Positions 28,201-36,711 are shown, counted from the first letter of the stretch. The stretch is DNA of 64,000 bases from Pedobacter riviphilus (GCF_014692875.1 NZ_CP061171.1:62001-126000), one strand, 5' to 3'. The notes: a model not told the origin generated them from the sequence alone. Numbers and translations: made by a program.

Positions 28201-28839
28201 TCCGGAGATCCCCAGGTCAAACTGGCTGATGGAACGGTTACTTCAAATCCGACAGCAACTACTGCTCAAGATGTAGTATACATGGGAAGTTCACAACCTG
28301 TTTACAGCGGTGGTTTTTCTAACAATTTCCGCTATAAAAATGTCACATTGGGCATCAATATTATTTATAACGGTGGAAACGTAATGTTTCGCGATGTAAA
28401 TACATTTTGGTCAGGCGTACCTTATTTAAATTACATGACCAGCGAATTTGCCAACCGTTGGAAAGTAGCCGGAGACGAGAACAAGACCGATATCCCTCGA
28501 TATGCTGCCACAAGTGCGGTTAGTGGGAATAGAAATACGAACTATTATACTTATGCAAATAGCAACGTGTTTAATGCTTCCTTCGCGAAGATCCGCGACA
28601 TCACATTAGCCTATGATGTTAGGGGTGGGCTAATCAAAAAACTGCATGCACAATCTATAACATTCAGGGCACAGGTTTCCAACTTAATGTTATGGAAAGC
28701 CAATGATTTAGGGATCGATCCAGAGTTCCAGTCTTTAGGAAATGTTGGTGCAACTCAAACCGCCGGCAACACCGGAGCGATAAGAAACCTGCGTACAGGG
28801 CAAGGAACAATAACATTAGGGGCCCATATCACACTTTAA
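25249..28839 (+). CDS. SusC/RagA TonB-dependent outer-membrane transporter with STN signalling domain
   Basis: The outer-membrane importer of the first SusCD locus, 1196 residues. After a long N-terminal leader and signal (FFLLLISLLHVSASGLAQ) comes an STN/secretin-like domain (about 45-120; KKISLVKVFREIRSQTGY), which in transducing receptors contacts FecR. A carboxypeptidase-like beta domain follows (about 128-200), then the plug with the SusC-type segment VLDGVQVPDNFIQNIN and ATSSSIWGAKAANGVI, and a 22-strand-type barrel. The sequence GYQTLSRERSAGSF recurs in altered form in the second SusC of this window. The substrate is unknown. Confidence 0.94.
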   Translation: MYKISTTDFMQLPRCVHKVFRLTKPTFFLLLISLLHVSASGLAQNITINQKKISLVKVFREIRSQTGYSSVWTDTEEKNKTVNVSLTNAPLEAALKQILAQTNLSYSIDKENRAILIFTKPNTATVSPPGLIDVKGVVVNVLKQPLLGATVKVKNSAISTQTGADGSFRLAGIASDAVLMISYVGYAVKEINASPDMGTIPLEFAANDLESVNVTFSTGYQTLSRERSAGSFSKPSLSVMNDRSSSTNVLQRLDGLVPGLAVNNAPDAGNNPFLIRGLSSINSNRGPLVVLDGVQVPDNFIQNINMQDVADITVLKDATSSSIWGAKAANGVIVITTKKGTADEKLKIDYDGYHNFQGMPDLSYIQKMNSGQFIATAKELFPQYVGSNSYNSVQLIAPVTPHLQAQYDASRGLITQAQANAKLDSLAGIDNSDQLKKYFYRQAATTNHTLSVSGGGKTHSFYGSANYIGTVNNTPGQTDDQYKINLRQDFKFNKRLQVYLITDLTNRVTRSNNITVPSLDLVPYQLFADPAGNPLIVNHMGNYSDDLRKDYQARSRINLDYSPLQEIENGYTKGNALSTRVVAGVTLELIKGLRYEGTFGYNINSFKNRVQLDQNSYAVRDEVMTFTQAPTLNSTPIYNVPAFGGRLTATDELLKSWTIRNQFLYDHTWLDKHQLTIMAGQEATSNSPLSTTTIYRGWDDQLQVARPINYQLLGEGITGTVAGGTRTLANNVTGGEGVISRTSSYFANLGYTFDRKYTLNSSIRIDRSNLFGFDQSAQNRPVWSVGGKWALGREEFMKPVNWLSRLDLRFTYGITGNAPTPGTAASWDILRAETNVNYPNGVGLIINAPANKKLTWELTKNYNLGLDFEILNGILFGSIDGYIRKTNDLIGNLTTAPLTGFASVIGNFGDLQNKGLDISLGSLNISNNNFTWTTSFTLGYNKNKISRLANATPITTGPGMISTRFLDGYPSFVVFAYDYAGLNASGDPQVKLADGTVTSNPTATTAQDVVYMGSSQPVYSGGFSNNFRYKNVTLGINIIYNGGNVMFRDVNTFWSGVPYLNYMTSEFANRWKVAGDENKTDIPRYAATSAVSGNRNTNYYTYANSNVFNASFAKIRDITLAYDVRGGLIKKLHAQSITFRAQVSNLMLWKANDLGIDPEFQSLGNVGATQTAGNTGAIRNLRTGQGTITLGAHITL

Positions 28840-28854
28840 ATAGAATTAACAGTT

Positions 28855-30315
28855 ATGAAACTCACAACGAAATACTTTTTAATAACACTGGTTGCCTGCA
28901 CCATGCTTTTGGCTGGCTCCTGCAAAAAAGATTTTTTGGAAATACAGCCCAAAGGATCACTGATTGCAAAAACAACAAACGATTACGAACAGATTTTAAA
29001 TGGTTTGTTTTTGCAAAACACCGTTTCTGCTTCTATATACCTTGGAGATGACGTGGCCCTGCAAAATAATTATCTTGAAAGCGTGCCTTTACGCGTTCAA
29101 CGTTTGTTCCGGTATGAAGATATGGTTTACGAGCAGAACGAACTTCCGCAGGAAATAACGGCTCCCACGGGTTATATTCAAAAGCTTTACCTTTTTAATA
29201 AGATCATCAACGAGGTAATGGGATCAACACAGGGAAGTGATCAGCAGAAAAAGCAGTTATTGGCTGAAGCAAAAGTTGGTAGGGCTATTTGCAATCTGGC
29301 CTTTTTAAATGACTTTTCTTTGCCTTATAATCCTGCTTCAGCTTCAACTGATTTGGGCATACCGCTCATCACTGCCGCCGATGTTACCCAAACATCGTTT
29401 ACCCGTGCAACTGTAAAGGAATGTTATACTGCAATCATAAAAGATTTAACAGAAGCCTTTCCAGACCTCGGGCCGGTTACGCACCGCAGAAGGTTATCAA
29501 AAATGGCTGCTGAATTTTTTCTTACGAGAGTATATATGAATATGCTTGATTTTACTTCGTCTAAAACACATATTGACGGTGCTTTTGCAGAGTTATCTAA
29601 ATCAACCATACCACTCTCCCTTTATGATTACAACGTTGTTTTAGATGAAAATGCGGCTGGTTCCTGGTTTCCACTCAACTTCCTGGGGGCGTTAAGTAAC
29701 CTTCCCCTTGCAGCAAACAACAGCCAGGTCATTTATAATATTTCTACCACTGTCTGGAATTTCAACTTTGCTGATTGCCCTGTTTTTAGCCCTCAGGTAG
29801 CAAGTCTTTATAGTGATGATGATAAACGATTGCTGCTTTATTCAGACACCGAGTTATTTGGCGACCTGATTTATCCTAAAAAAGTTCGTCGTTATCCCAA
29901 TTTCTTTCTAGACATAGGACCATCTCTACCCGAAATGTATTTAATGCGTGCAGAAATAAAGGCGCGGGGAAATGATCTGAACGGAGCAAAGGCAGATGTT
30001 GAAGCTTTACGGTCAAAAAGAATGCCCGCCTCAGCTGTGGCCCTGCCTTCAAACGTAGTTTCGGATCAACAGGCCATGGTTAGATTTATTTTAGATGAAC
30101 GCATTAGGGAGTTTGCGCTTTCAGGCTTGCGGTGGTTGGATATGCGTCGTCTTTCAGTAGATCCGATCTATAAAGATCATATCAATCCTAACCACTACCT
30201 CCTGGATTCTGACGGCAATGTTTTAAAAACTTATACGTTAACGCCGAAGCGCTATGCGATGAAATTTGGAAGCCTCATGATCAACCAGAATCGAGGATTA
30301 GTAGACAATCAATAA
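28855..30315 (+). CDS. SusD/RagB family surface lipoprotein
   Basis: The substrate-binding lid of the SusC transporter encoded 15 bp upstream. Its 486 residues begin with a lipoprotein signal (LLAGSC, Cys23) followed by KKDFLEIQPKG, the typical mature start. TPR-like helical repeats and the C-terminal RagB/SusD segment (RFILDERIREFALSGLRWLDMRRL) are present. No CAZyme, peptidase or sulfatase is adjacent, so a glycan substrate is not indicated; the genes that follow are thioredoxin-like instead. Confidence 0.93.
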   Translation: MKLTTKYFLITLVACTMLLAGSCKKDFLEIQPKGSLIAKTTNDYEQILNGLFLQNTVSASIYLGDDVALQNNYLESVPLRVQRLFRYEDMVYEQNELPQEITAPTGYIQKLYLFNKIINEVMGSTQGSDQQKKQLLAEAKVGRAICNLAFLNDFSLPYNPASASTDLGIPLITAADVTQTSFTRATVKECYTAIIKDLTEAFPDLGPVTHRRRLSKMAAEFFLTRVYMNMLDFTSSKTHIDGAFAELSKSTIPLSLYDYNVVLDENAAGSWFPLNFLGALSNLPLAANNSQVIYNISTTVWNFNFADCPVFSPQVASLYSDDDKRLLLYSDTELFGDLIYPKKVRRYPNFFLDIGPSLPEMYLMRAEIKARGNDLNGAKADVEALRSKRMPASAVALPSNVVSDQQAMVRFILDERIREFALSGLRWLDMRRLSVDPIYKDHINPNHYLLDSDGNVLKTYTLTPKRYAMKFGSLMINQNRGLVDNQ

Positions 30316-30324
30316 CCTTTCTTT

Positions 30325-30346
30325 CGGCTAGCATCCCTGCTAGCCG
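30325..30346 (+). terminator. Perfect hairpin between susD and the TlpA gene (first locus)
   Basis: CGGCTAGC (30325-30332) and GCTAGCCG (30339-30346) form a perfect 8-bp GC-rich stem with a 6-nt loop, 9 bp after the SusD stop and 19 bp before the next gene. There is no T run. It may be an attenuator or a processing site that sets lower expression downstream. Confidence 0.5.
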
Positions 30347-30365
30347 CTATTATATCATATATCAA

Positions 30366-31622
30366 ATGTCAGTTATGAAAATCAACAATTTAAAAAAATG
30401 TATTGCGACTGTAGTTCTGGGGCTGATGATCGGTTTCGGAGCTCAGGCACAACAGCCTAATCCTTTGGCTGAAAAGTATGACGAGTTTACCCTTATTGAT
30501 AAAGCACAGGATCAGGAGAAATTTTATAAGGACTTAATTAAAAAGATACCTGAAACGGAGAAAAATAGAAAACTTTACGACCGTATCAGGGGAGCAATAG
30601 CCATCAACTGGCTTCATGAGGAAAATTTTGATAAGTTCAAACAATATGATCAGTCTGTTAAAGATGGTCTATCATTGTTTGAGCTAACCAACATTCTTGA
30701 AAAGTGGTTAGATGACAAAAAAAACCTAGCATGGATGGATGTAACTTCCAAACAATATCTTAAAGATATTGAAAACGGTTTACGTAAAGATGATTTCGAA
30801 CACGCACACGAAGTCTTATTGGAAATTTCAGCAACAATAGATTGTATAAATGGTGATAAAAGTGCCGCATTAGCAAAGATTAATGAAGCGCTTAAAGATG
30901 CTAAAATGAGGAACATGAATTATTTTAAAGATTCAAAGCCAAATTTTATCAGTCGTTATGCGTTCATTTTAGATGCAAACGGCCAAACCCAAAAGGCGAT
31001 TGATACACTTACCGTTTCCGTTAAAGATGCAGAATCCAATCCCAAACTTTTAGCTATCCTTAAAACCATCTATGCAAAAGTAAATGGAGAAGATAATGCT
31101 ACAAAATATGTTGCTTCATTGCAAGATGAGGCCTATCAGCGCTATTATAAAGAACTCGAAAGTAAGTGGGATCCAATTGGCAAACCCGCACCAACAGTTG
31201 CCATCACTAAATTAAATGGGCAGGAATTTAAAGTGTCTGATTACAAGGGAAAAATCCTGGTAGTTGATTTTTGGAGTACAACCTGTACGCCCTGCAAAGC
31301 CTGCTTCCCTGCTTTCGAAAGAATTGTTGCAGACTATAAAAATGAACCATTTCAGTTATTCGTAGCAGGAATAGCAGAAGATAAGGAAACCCAGCAGCAA
31401 TATGTTGATAAATCTAAGCTGACTTTAGATGTATTAAGAGATCCTGAAATGGCATTCTATAAAGCAATTGGTGCGAAAGGTACACCACATAAGTTTATCA
31501 TCGATCCTAAAGGAATAATAAGAATGGACGGAATTGGTTACGCTGGCTCAACAGATCGCGAATACTATGAAGTTAAAGCAATGATAGAGATTACTAAAAA
31601 GCATGCCGCCAACAATAATTAA
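30366..31622 (+). CDS. TlpA-like thioredoxin-fold protein
   Basis: An exported thiol-disulfide protein of 418 residues. The signal peptide ends near QAQQ. A helical N-terminal region of about 240 residues has no recognised family, then a TlpA/AhpC-TSA domain starts at about 270 with VVDFWSTTCTPCKACFPAF. The active-site Cys307-Thr-Pro-Cys310 is intact and a third cysteine lies at 313. Conserved GTPHKFIIDPKG carries the cis-proline region. An alternative start at 30375 is possible. It follows susD after 50 bp and precedes the DsbD-type protein, so a redox step linked to the imported substrate is likely. Confidence 0.85.
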   Translation: MSVMKINNLKKCIATVVLGLMIGFGAQAQQPNPLAEKYDEFTLIDKAQDQEKFYKDLIKKIPETEKNRKLYDRIRGAIAINWLHEENFDKFKQYDQSVKDGLSLFELTNILEKWLDDKKNLAWMDVTSKQYLKDIENGLRKDDFEHAHEVLLEISATIDCINGDKSAALAKINEALKDAKMRNMNYFKDSKPNFISRYAFILDANGQTQKAIDTLTVSVKDAESNPKLLAILKTIYAKVNGEDNATKYVASLQDEAYQRYYKELESKWDPIGKPAPTVAITKLNGQEFKVSDYKGKILVVDFWSTTCTPCKACFPAFERIVADYKNEPFQLFVAGIAEDKETQQQYVDKSKLTLDVLRDPEMAFYKAIGAKGTPHKFIIDPKGIIRMDGIGYAGSTDREYYEVKAMIEITKKHAANNN

Positions 31623-31629
31623 TAACAAT

Positions 31630-32079
31630 ATGAAAAAAAATCTCATTCTTTTGTTCATCTGCTCATTTTTTACACTGAAAGGATTCGGGCAAATTTATCA
31701 TCCCATAAAGTGGAGTTATGCTGCAAAGAAAACGGGTAAAAATGAAGCAGTTGTATTCGTAAAAGCCACCTTGGAAAAAGGCTGGCACTTATATTCACAA
31801 TATGTCGAAAAGGGTGGTCCACAACCAACTAAATTTACTTTTGAAAAATCCAATACCTATAGCCTGATAGGAGCTACAAAAGAACCTCATGCGATTATGC
31901 GTTTGGAACCCACGTTTATGATGGAAGTCGGCTTTTTCGAAAATGCAGTCATTTTTCAGCAAAAAGTCAAGTTAACCGGTAAAAAAGCCGCGGTAAAAGG
32001 GAAAGTAGAGTTTATGGTATGTAACGATAAAATGTGCCTTCCTACAGATGAAGTCGAATTTACCGTTAACGTAATTTAA
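31630..32079 (+). CDS. Stand-alone DsbD N-terminal-type domain protein
   Basis: A 149-residue secreted protein with signal peptide (LILLFICSFFTLKGFGQ) and one immunoglobulin-like domain resembling the alpha domain of DsbD. EKGWHLYSQYVEKGGPQPT is the characteristic N-terminal motif. Cys131 and Cys136 in VCNDKMCLP occupy the place of the redox pair. The transmembrane and gamma domains of DsbD are absent. It sits between two TlpA-like genes, and its frame also extends upstream into the end of the first. It could relay electrons between a DsbD-type transporter elsewhere and these thioredoxins; this is inference. Confidence 0.75.
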   Translation: MKKNLILLFICSFFTLKGFGQIYHPIKWSYAAKKTGKNEAVVFVKATLEKGWHLYSQYVEKGGPQPTKFTFEKSNTYSLIGATKEPHAIMRLEPTFMMEVGFFENAVIFQQKVKLTGKKAAVKGKVEFMVCNDKMCLPTDEVEFTVNVI

Positions 32080-32103
32080 TATCCAGAACTATAAAATAAC
32101 AAC

Positions 32104-33249
32104 ATGAAAAAATTAGTGATCGTCGCTTTATCAATAATTCAATTGAGTGCTTTTGCACAGGACGCGAAAAATAAATTTACGATATCAGGTAAATACGGAA
32201 CATTTAATGCCCCTGTAAAAGCTTACTTACAGTATAATATAAACGGTAAAGACATAACAGATTCTGTTACATTGAAAAATGGGATTTTTAAGTTTACCGG
32301 AACAGCCACACCTTCACCCGTTTATGCTGATCTGATTTTTGATTCTAAAGCTGTTGGAAAGGAAAAAAGTCTTGAACGGGGTATCGTAATTATAGAGCCT
32401 GGTAATATCACGGTTGCTACAAAAGGCAATATTACCAATGGCCTAAAAGTTACCGGCACACCTTCAAATAACGATTATACCGAATTTAATGCTATTGTAG
32501 ATACTGAATTCTCCAAAATGTCTCCTGATGACAGGAGTATCATGGACGGGAAAACCAACGCTAATAACACTTCCAATTTTGAGGAAAAACTGGAAGCATT
32601 CAAAAAGAGGTATAGTAAATTAACAAATGACGCTTATATAAAATTTGTAAAAAGCCATCCCAACTCTGATCTTGCATTGGATCTAATGTCAAAAATAGCA
32701 TATGATTCAGAATACGCTGAAGTTAAACCTTTATTTGACGGCTTTTCTGATAAGATAAAGAATAGCGCCGATGGCAAAAGTTTTGCTAAAGCCTTAGAAC
32801 AGATGAAAGCTACTGAAATTGGTCAAAACGCACCTGATTTTGAAATGGCTGATACTGAAGGTAAGCTGTTTAAACTTTCATCTTTAAAAGGAAAGTATGT
32901 TTTATTAGATTTTTGGGCGTCGTGGTGCGGACCCTGTAGAGCGGAAAATCCAAACCTTATAAAAATTTATAATAAGTTTAAAGATCAGAACTTTACGATT
33001 GTAGGTGTTTCACTGGATAAGGCTAACGCTAAAGACCTTTGGCTGGCTGCTATAAAAAATGATGGCCTGCCATGGCTGCAACTTTCAGATCTGCAGAGCT
33101 TTGATAATACAGCAGCTAAACTGTATGGTGTACGCGCAATACCACAAAATTTCCTGATTGATCCCAGCGGTAAAATTGTTGGTAAAACTTTAGTCGGAAA
33201 GGGGCTTGAGCTTAAACTTACGGAAATGCTTGGTAATCCCGTTAAATAG
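32104..33249 (+). CDS. TlpA-like thioredoxin with DUF4369-type N-terminal domain
   Basis: An exported protein of 381 residues with a signal peptide ending SAFAQ. Residues about 22-115 form a DUF4369-like beta domain (FTISGKYGTF, KAYLQYNINGK). A helical linker follows, then a thioredoxin/AhpC-TSA domain from about 240 (IGQNAPDFEMADTEGKLFKL) with active site Cys275-Gly-Pro-Cys278 in FWASWCGPCRAENP and cis-Pro segment VRAIPQNFLIDPSG. It is a probable thiol-disulfide reductase of the periplasm. It closes the first SusCD locus and is followed by a bidirectional hairpin terminator. Confidence 0.88.
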   Translation: MKKLVIVALSIIQLSAFAQDAKNKFTISGKYGTFNAPVKAYLQYNINGKDITDSVTLKNGIFKFTGTATPSPVYADLIFDSKAVGKEKSLERGIVIIEPGNITVATKGNITNGLKVTGTPSNNDYTEFNAIVDTEFSKMSPDDRSIMDGKTNANNTSNFEEKLEAFKKRYSKLTNDAYIKFVKSHPNSDLALDLMSKIAYDSEYAEVKPLFDGFSDKIKNSADGKSFAKALEQMKATEIGQNAPDFEMADTEGKLFKLSSLKGKYVLLDFWASWCGPCRAENPNLIKIYNKFKDQNFTIVGVSLDKANAKDLWLAAIKNDGLPWLQLSDLQSFDNTAAKLYGVRAIPQNFLIDPSGKIVGKTLVGKGLELKLTEMLGNPVK

Positions 33250-33384
33250 GATTGATATGTATTAAATTATTGATAATGAGTTTGTTGTGTTGTTTTTTTG
33301 TTGGTTTGGTCCGTTTTCAATAAAAGACACATTTACGGCTTTCCTATTGATGTTTAAACACAATCTTACCGTTATACTCGTATT

Positions 33385-33421
33385 ATTTCCCCATGAATAG
33401 TATTAATATTTATGGGGAAAT
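33385..33421. terminator. Bidirectional hairpin terminator between convergent genes
   Basis: ATTTCCCCAT (33385-33394) and ATGGGGAAAT (33412-33421) are a perfect 10-bp inverted repeat with a 17-nt AT-rich loop. It sits between the convergent ends of the thioredoxin gene and the LytTR regulator gene, as expected for a shared terminator. Confidence 0.6.
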
Positions 33422-33511
33422 CTATTAAACAAAGAGAACGCTTTCTTCGATATTAAAAATGTGCGTTTATTTTTGCAATGCTGGTTGGTTGCTAACTTTC
33501 TGATCCCGAAA

Positions 33512-34189
33512 CTAAATACCTAACTTTTCCATCAACTGCTTTTTATAAGCTTGCCCGATAGGAATAAACTGCTGGTCGTTGAGAACTAGACTGTCCCTCA
33601 CTATGCGAGCAATTACTAGCTTATTGACCAAGTAAGAACGGTGTGATTGGATGAAATATTTCTGGTTTAACTTGTCTAAAATTCCCTTCAGTGTATGGTA
33701 GAGTAAATACGTTTCGGTAGTAGTGATGATTTTTATATAGTCTTTATTTCCTTCAATTAACCTGATGTCTCGTTGTTTGATTGTGAGATAGCTATCCTTT
33801 ACCCTGATGACCAGCTGATCTTCAAAGGCGCTGTTTGGTTCACTTCTTGGCGAAAGCTTGTCAATAGCCTTTATAAATCTTTCGTATGAAAAAGGTTTTA
33901 GAAGATAGTCGGCCACACCCAGCTCGAAACCTTCGAATGCATAATCTTTAAAGGCAGTTGTAAAAATGGTACTGGGCCTATGTTTTAGTGCTTTCAGAAA
34001 ACTGATGCCGTTGATAAGCGGCATTTCGATGTCTAAAAAAAGCAAATCAATTTGATGGCTTTCCAAATATTCAAATGCTTCAACTGCATTTCTGAACTGT
34101 GCTACCAGCGTCATTCCGGGAGTTTGCGCGATATAATGTTTCAGCACATCATGTGCAAATGGCTCATCATCTAAAATTACGCACTTCAT
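33512..34189 (-). CDS. LytTR family response regulator (first pair)
   Basis: A 225-residue response regulator. The receiver domain (1-115) has DDEP at the acidic pocket, the phospho-acceptor Asp53 in LLFLDIEMP, and the switch lysine in DYLLKPFSYE. A LytTR DNA-binding domain follows (about 130-225; IRLIEGNKDYIKIITT, FIQSHRSYLVNK). Its start overlaps the sensor kinase stop by 4 bp (ATGA), so the pair is translationally coupled. Targets are unknown; the two nearest divergent or convergent candidates are the exported esterase gene and the thioredoxin gene. Confidence 0.93.
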   Translation of the reverse strand: MKCVILDDEPFAHDVLKHYIAQTPGMTLVAQFRNAVEAFEYLESHQIDLLFLDIEMPLINGISFLKALKHRPSTIFTTAFKDYAFEGFELGVADYLLKPFSYERFIKAIDKLSPRSEPNSAFEDQLVIRVKDSYLTIKQRDIRLIEGNKDYIKIITTTETYLLYHTLKGILDKLNQKYFIQSHRSYLVNKLVIARIVRDSLVLNDQQFIPIGQAYKKQLMEKLGI

Positions 34190-35241
34190 TTCAAGGTTAT
34201 GCTTAGGTTCGCCGTATAAATACCGTTCAATTCTTGTATCTGGAGATGGTGTTTGCCTTGGTAATAGAGCTCCAGTCTTTTTCTAATATTCACTAATCCT
34301 ATACCGCCCCTGTTGCTTTTTAAGGGTTGGCTCGGCAGCATCTCATTTTCTATTTTGAAGAACAAAACCTGTTCATCTACCATTAACTCGGCTGTAACAC
34401 CAGCATTATTTTTCAGTTTGTGCTTGCCATGTTTGAACGCATTTTCTACCAAAGGCAAAAATAGCAGTGGTGGCATTTTTACATCGGGTATGGTTTCCGA
34501 GACGTTAAACCGAATTGAAGCGTCTGGAAACTTTTTCTGCTCAATCTCAAAATATCCTTTTAGGAAATTAACTTCTTCGCTTAGCGGAACCTCCTCCCGG
34601 CTACAATCATACAAAATATACTGCATCATTTGCGACAGCAATAAAATAAACCTAGAGGTATCTTTAGATTGTATTAGGCTCATGCCATATAGACTGTTTA
34701 ACGTATTGAATAGAAAATGAGGCTGGAGCTGCGCCTTTAACAAGCCTAACTGGAGCTTCAAATGGTCGGTTTCTACCTTGTGGCGGATCATCTCATTTTC
34801 GTAGGAGAACCTCGAGAAGGCGATGCTTAAAAAGGCAATCGAATCGGTCATGATCAGATTCCAATCTGAAAAGAAACCATTGTACTGGCGATTAAAATAG
34901 GCATGCACCGGACTACCATAGGTGAATTGTTTGAAAATCCATGACAGGAACATGTTGATGTAGGGTGTCATAAATATGAAGTATACTACAGTGATGAGTA
35001 TAAGGGCCATATATTTTCTTAGATGCAACAGTTTTGGAATCGCCCACCGGTAATAGGGAATAATGGGTAATGTGCTGCAAATTCCAAACAGGCAGATCAT
35101 TGGATAGGGGAAATCGTTACCTGGAATTCGTTGTAATCCCGAATTTTCGATCAGGTACGAATATTTATATATTGTAACATAGAATACCCAAATCAGGATT
35201 TCGAATATGGTTGAGAAGTTGAAGGCTGTTCTTTTGTTCAC
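34186..35241 (-). CDS. LytS/YehU-type sensor histidine kinase (first pair)
   Basis: A 351-residue membrane kinase with four N-terminal helices and no extracytoplasmic domain of note. The His_kinase motif is QLQPHFLFNTLNSLYG with phospho-His175. The ATPase domain carries LVENAFKHGKH and a C-terminal GGIGLVNIRKRLELYY. With so little outside the membrane it probably senses a membrane-associated or small signal. It is divergent from the exported esterase gene, with a 169-bp gap containing an 8-bp inverted repeat. Confidence 0.92.
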   Translation of the reverse strand: MNKRTAFNFSTIFEILIWVFYVTIYKYSYLIENSGLQRIPGNDFPYPMICLFGICSTLPIIPYYRWAIPKLLHLRKYMALILITVVYFIFMTPYINMFLSWIFKQFTYGSPVHAYFNRQYNGFFSDWNLIMTDSIAFLSIAFSRFSYENEMIRHKVETDHLKLQLGLLKAQLQPHFLFNTLNSLYGMSLIQSKDTSRFILLLSQMMQYILYDCSREEVPLSEEVNFLKGYFEIEQKKFPDASIRFNVSETIPDVKMPPLLFLPLVENAFKHGKHKLKNNAGVTAELMVDEQVLFFKIENEMLPSQPLKSNRGGIGLVNIRKRLELYYQGKHHLQIQELNGIYTANLSITLK

Positions 35242-35299
35242 CTTTCAAAAATCGCTAAAATAGTTGAAATAGTTTTTCCCCTGCGATAAACCTCAGGTT

Positions 35300-35339
35300 T
35301 TGCACGACGAATAGACGCATATGTTAATTTATCGTGCAA
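35300..35339. promoter_or_regulatory. Inverted repeat TTGCACGA-N24-TCGTGCAA
   Basis: Perfect 8-bp inverted copies at 35300-35307 and 35332-35339, in the gap between the divergent sensor kinase and esterase genes. It could be an operator with half-sites 32 bp apart (about three helical turns) or a leader hairpin of the esterase transcript. Confidence 0.4.
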
Positions 35340-35410
35340 GGAAGGCCTGTGGTCGAATTTTTTTTCATGCCACGGGCGAATGCTCATTCTTTTGCTTCAT
35401 AAAACAATAC

Positions 35411-36709
35411 ATGATGAAACACATGACCTTAATAATTTGTCTGGCCGTCATCCTTCCGTTTAACAGCCAGATCGTTTTCGCTCAGCAAAAAGACACGGTT
35501 TCGAAATTGACTGTTGTCCAAAAAAAATCGCTGAAAAGCGTCTCTCTTGAGAGCTATGAAAAGTTTAAAGCCTCCGTTAAACCATTAATTGCCGAAATGG
35601 GGGCGAAGCAGATTGTAGGTCTTGGAGAAGGAACACACGGAACGGCAGAATTTTATAAACTCAGGTATTACATCAGCAGGATATTGATTGAAGAAAAAGG
35701 ATTTAATCATGTTGCTTTCGAGAATGATGTTGCCGAGATGTGGTTAATGAACCAGCAGTTAAACCAGGCAACTGATGTTATGGCATTGATGAAAAAATAC
35801 ATGATCGGAATCTGGCAGAACAAAGAAACAAAGGAGCTGCTGGATTGGATCAGGATATATAATAAAAGTCACAAAAAAAAGGTTTCGGTAAACGGTATAG
35901 ACTTCCCTGTTCAAAAGCCCGATATTGATATGATTACGCTTTTGCTTAAAAAAGCGGGTATTAACAGTTTTTACGAAGAAGTTGAGCGCCTGAATGTTGC
36001 TGCTCATTTTCAGGATGAGGCTTGGTTTGGCATGAACCGAAAAGATTTTAAGGTAGATTGGAAATTGCTGAACCAATATTGTAGCCAAGGTTACTTCACC
36101 GCCGATTCCCTGGAACAGCAAGTTAGTAAAATAGAGATGGAAACAAGCCTCAGATCTGATCTTCTATTGGCGATTAGCAATCTTAAACAGGGGTTTGAAC
36201 CGTTTAAGCCAAAATCCAAATATGTACAGAGAGATAGCATCATGGCCCACAATACCGCTTTAATGATAAAAGGAAAGGAAGATAAAGTGATTATCTGGGC
36301 ACACGATGCTCACCTTGGGAAAAAAGAGATTTACGATAATTCTGTTGGCGGAACGGGAAAATACCTGCTAAAACTATTTCCCAACAATTATTTCGTTCTG
36401 GGTACAGGAACGGCAATGGGTGAATTTGGGGCAACGACCGATGCCCGCGCTGTAAATACCACCGTGATGTTGCCCTATAAACTTGAGGAGCCGATCAAAG
36501 GTTCATGGGAAGAATTATTGGGTACATTGACCAAAACGAATGTATATTTCTTTACCAAGGCCTTTAACCCAAATAACCTGGTCAAGCCACAGCGATTTAT
36601 AGGCTATGGTACAAAAAGCGGCGTGAGTTTGTACGATAAGGTAAATTTAGCCGAGTTATATGACGCTTTTCTTTTCGTTAAACAAAGCCATGCGGCAACA
36701 ATGTTTTGA
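35411..36709 (+). CDS. Exported erythromycin-esterase family protein
   Basis: A 433-residue protein of the EreA/succinoglycan-biosynthesis hydrolase family. Seen motifs are VGLGEGTHGTAEFYKLRY (Glu73, His76), VAFEND (Glu104), YVQRDSIMAHN and IIWAHDAHLG (His298, His301), the conserved acidic and histidine residues of the active site. A signal peptide (LIICLAVILPFNSQIVFAQQ) precedes the domain, so it acts outside the cytoplasm, unlike cytoplasmic macrolide esterases. The frame extends to 35321, but the ATG at 35411 places the signal correctly. Macrolide hydrolysis is not implied; many family members have unknown substrates. It is flanked by two LytS/LytTR pairs. Confidence 0.88.
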   Translation: MMKHMTLIICLAVILPFNSQIVFAQQKDTVSKLTVVQKKSLKSVSLESYEKFKASVKPLIAEMGAKQIVGLGEGTHGTAEFYKLRYYISRILIEEKGFNHVAFENDVAEMWLMNQQLNQATDVMALMKKYMIGIWQNKETKELLDWIRIYNKSHKKKVSVNGIDFPVQKPDIDMITLLLKKAGINSFYEEVERLNVAAHFQDEAWFGMNRKDFKVDWKLLNQYCSQGYFTADSLEQQVSKIEMETSLRSDLLLAISNLKQGFEPFKPKSKYVQRDSIMAHNTALMIKGKEDKVIIWAHDAHLGKKEIYDNSVGGTGKYLLKLFPNNYFVLGTGTAMGEFGATTDARAVNTTVMLPYKLEEPIKGSWEELLGTLTKTNVYFFTKAFNPNNLVKPQRFIGYGTKSGVSLYDKVNLAELYDAFLFVKQSHAATMF

Positions 36710-36711
36710 TT

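Noticed and set aside
25249..30315. Polysaccharide utilisation locus for the first SusCD pair
   Set aside because: No glycoside hydrolase, lyase, esterase or sulfatase is adjacent; the flanking genes encode sigma/FecR and thioredoxin-like proteins.
35411..36709. Call of macrolide resistance for the erythromycin-esterase-like gene
   Set aside because: The signal peptide and the broad family make antibiotic hydrolysis unproven; only the family is stated.
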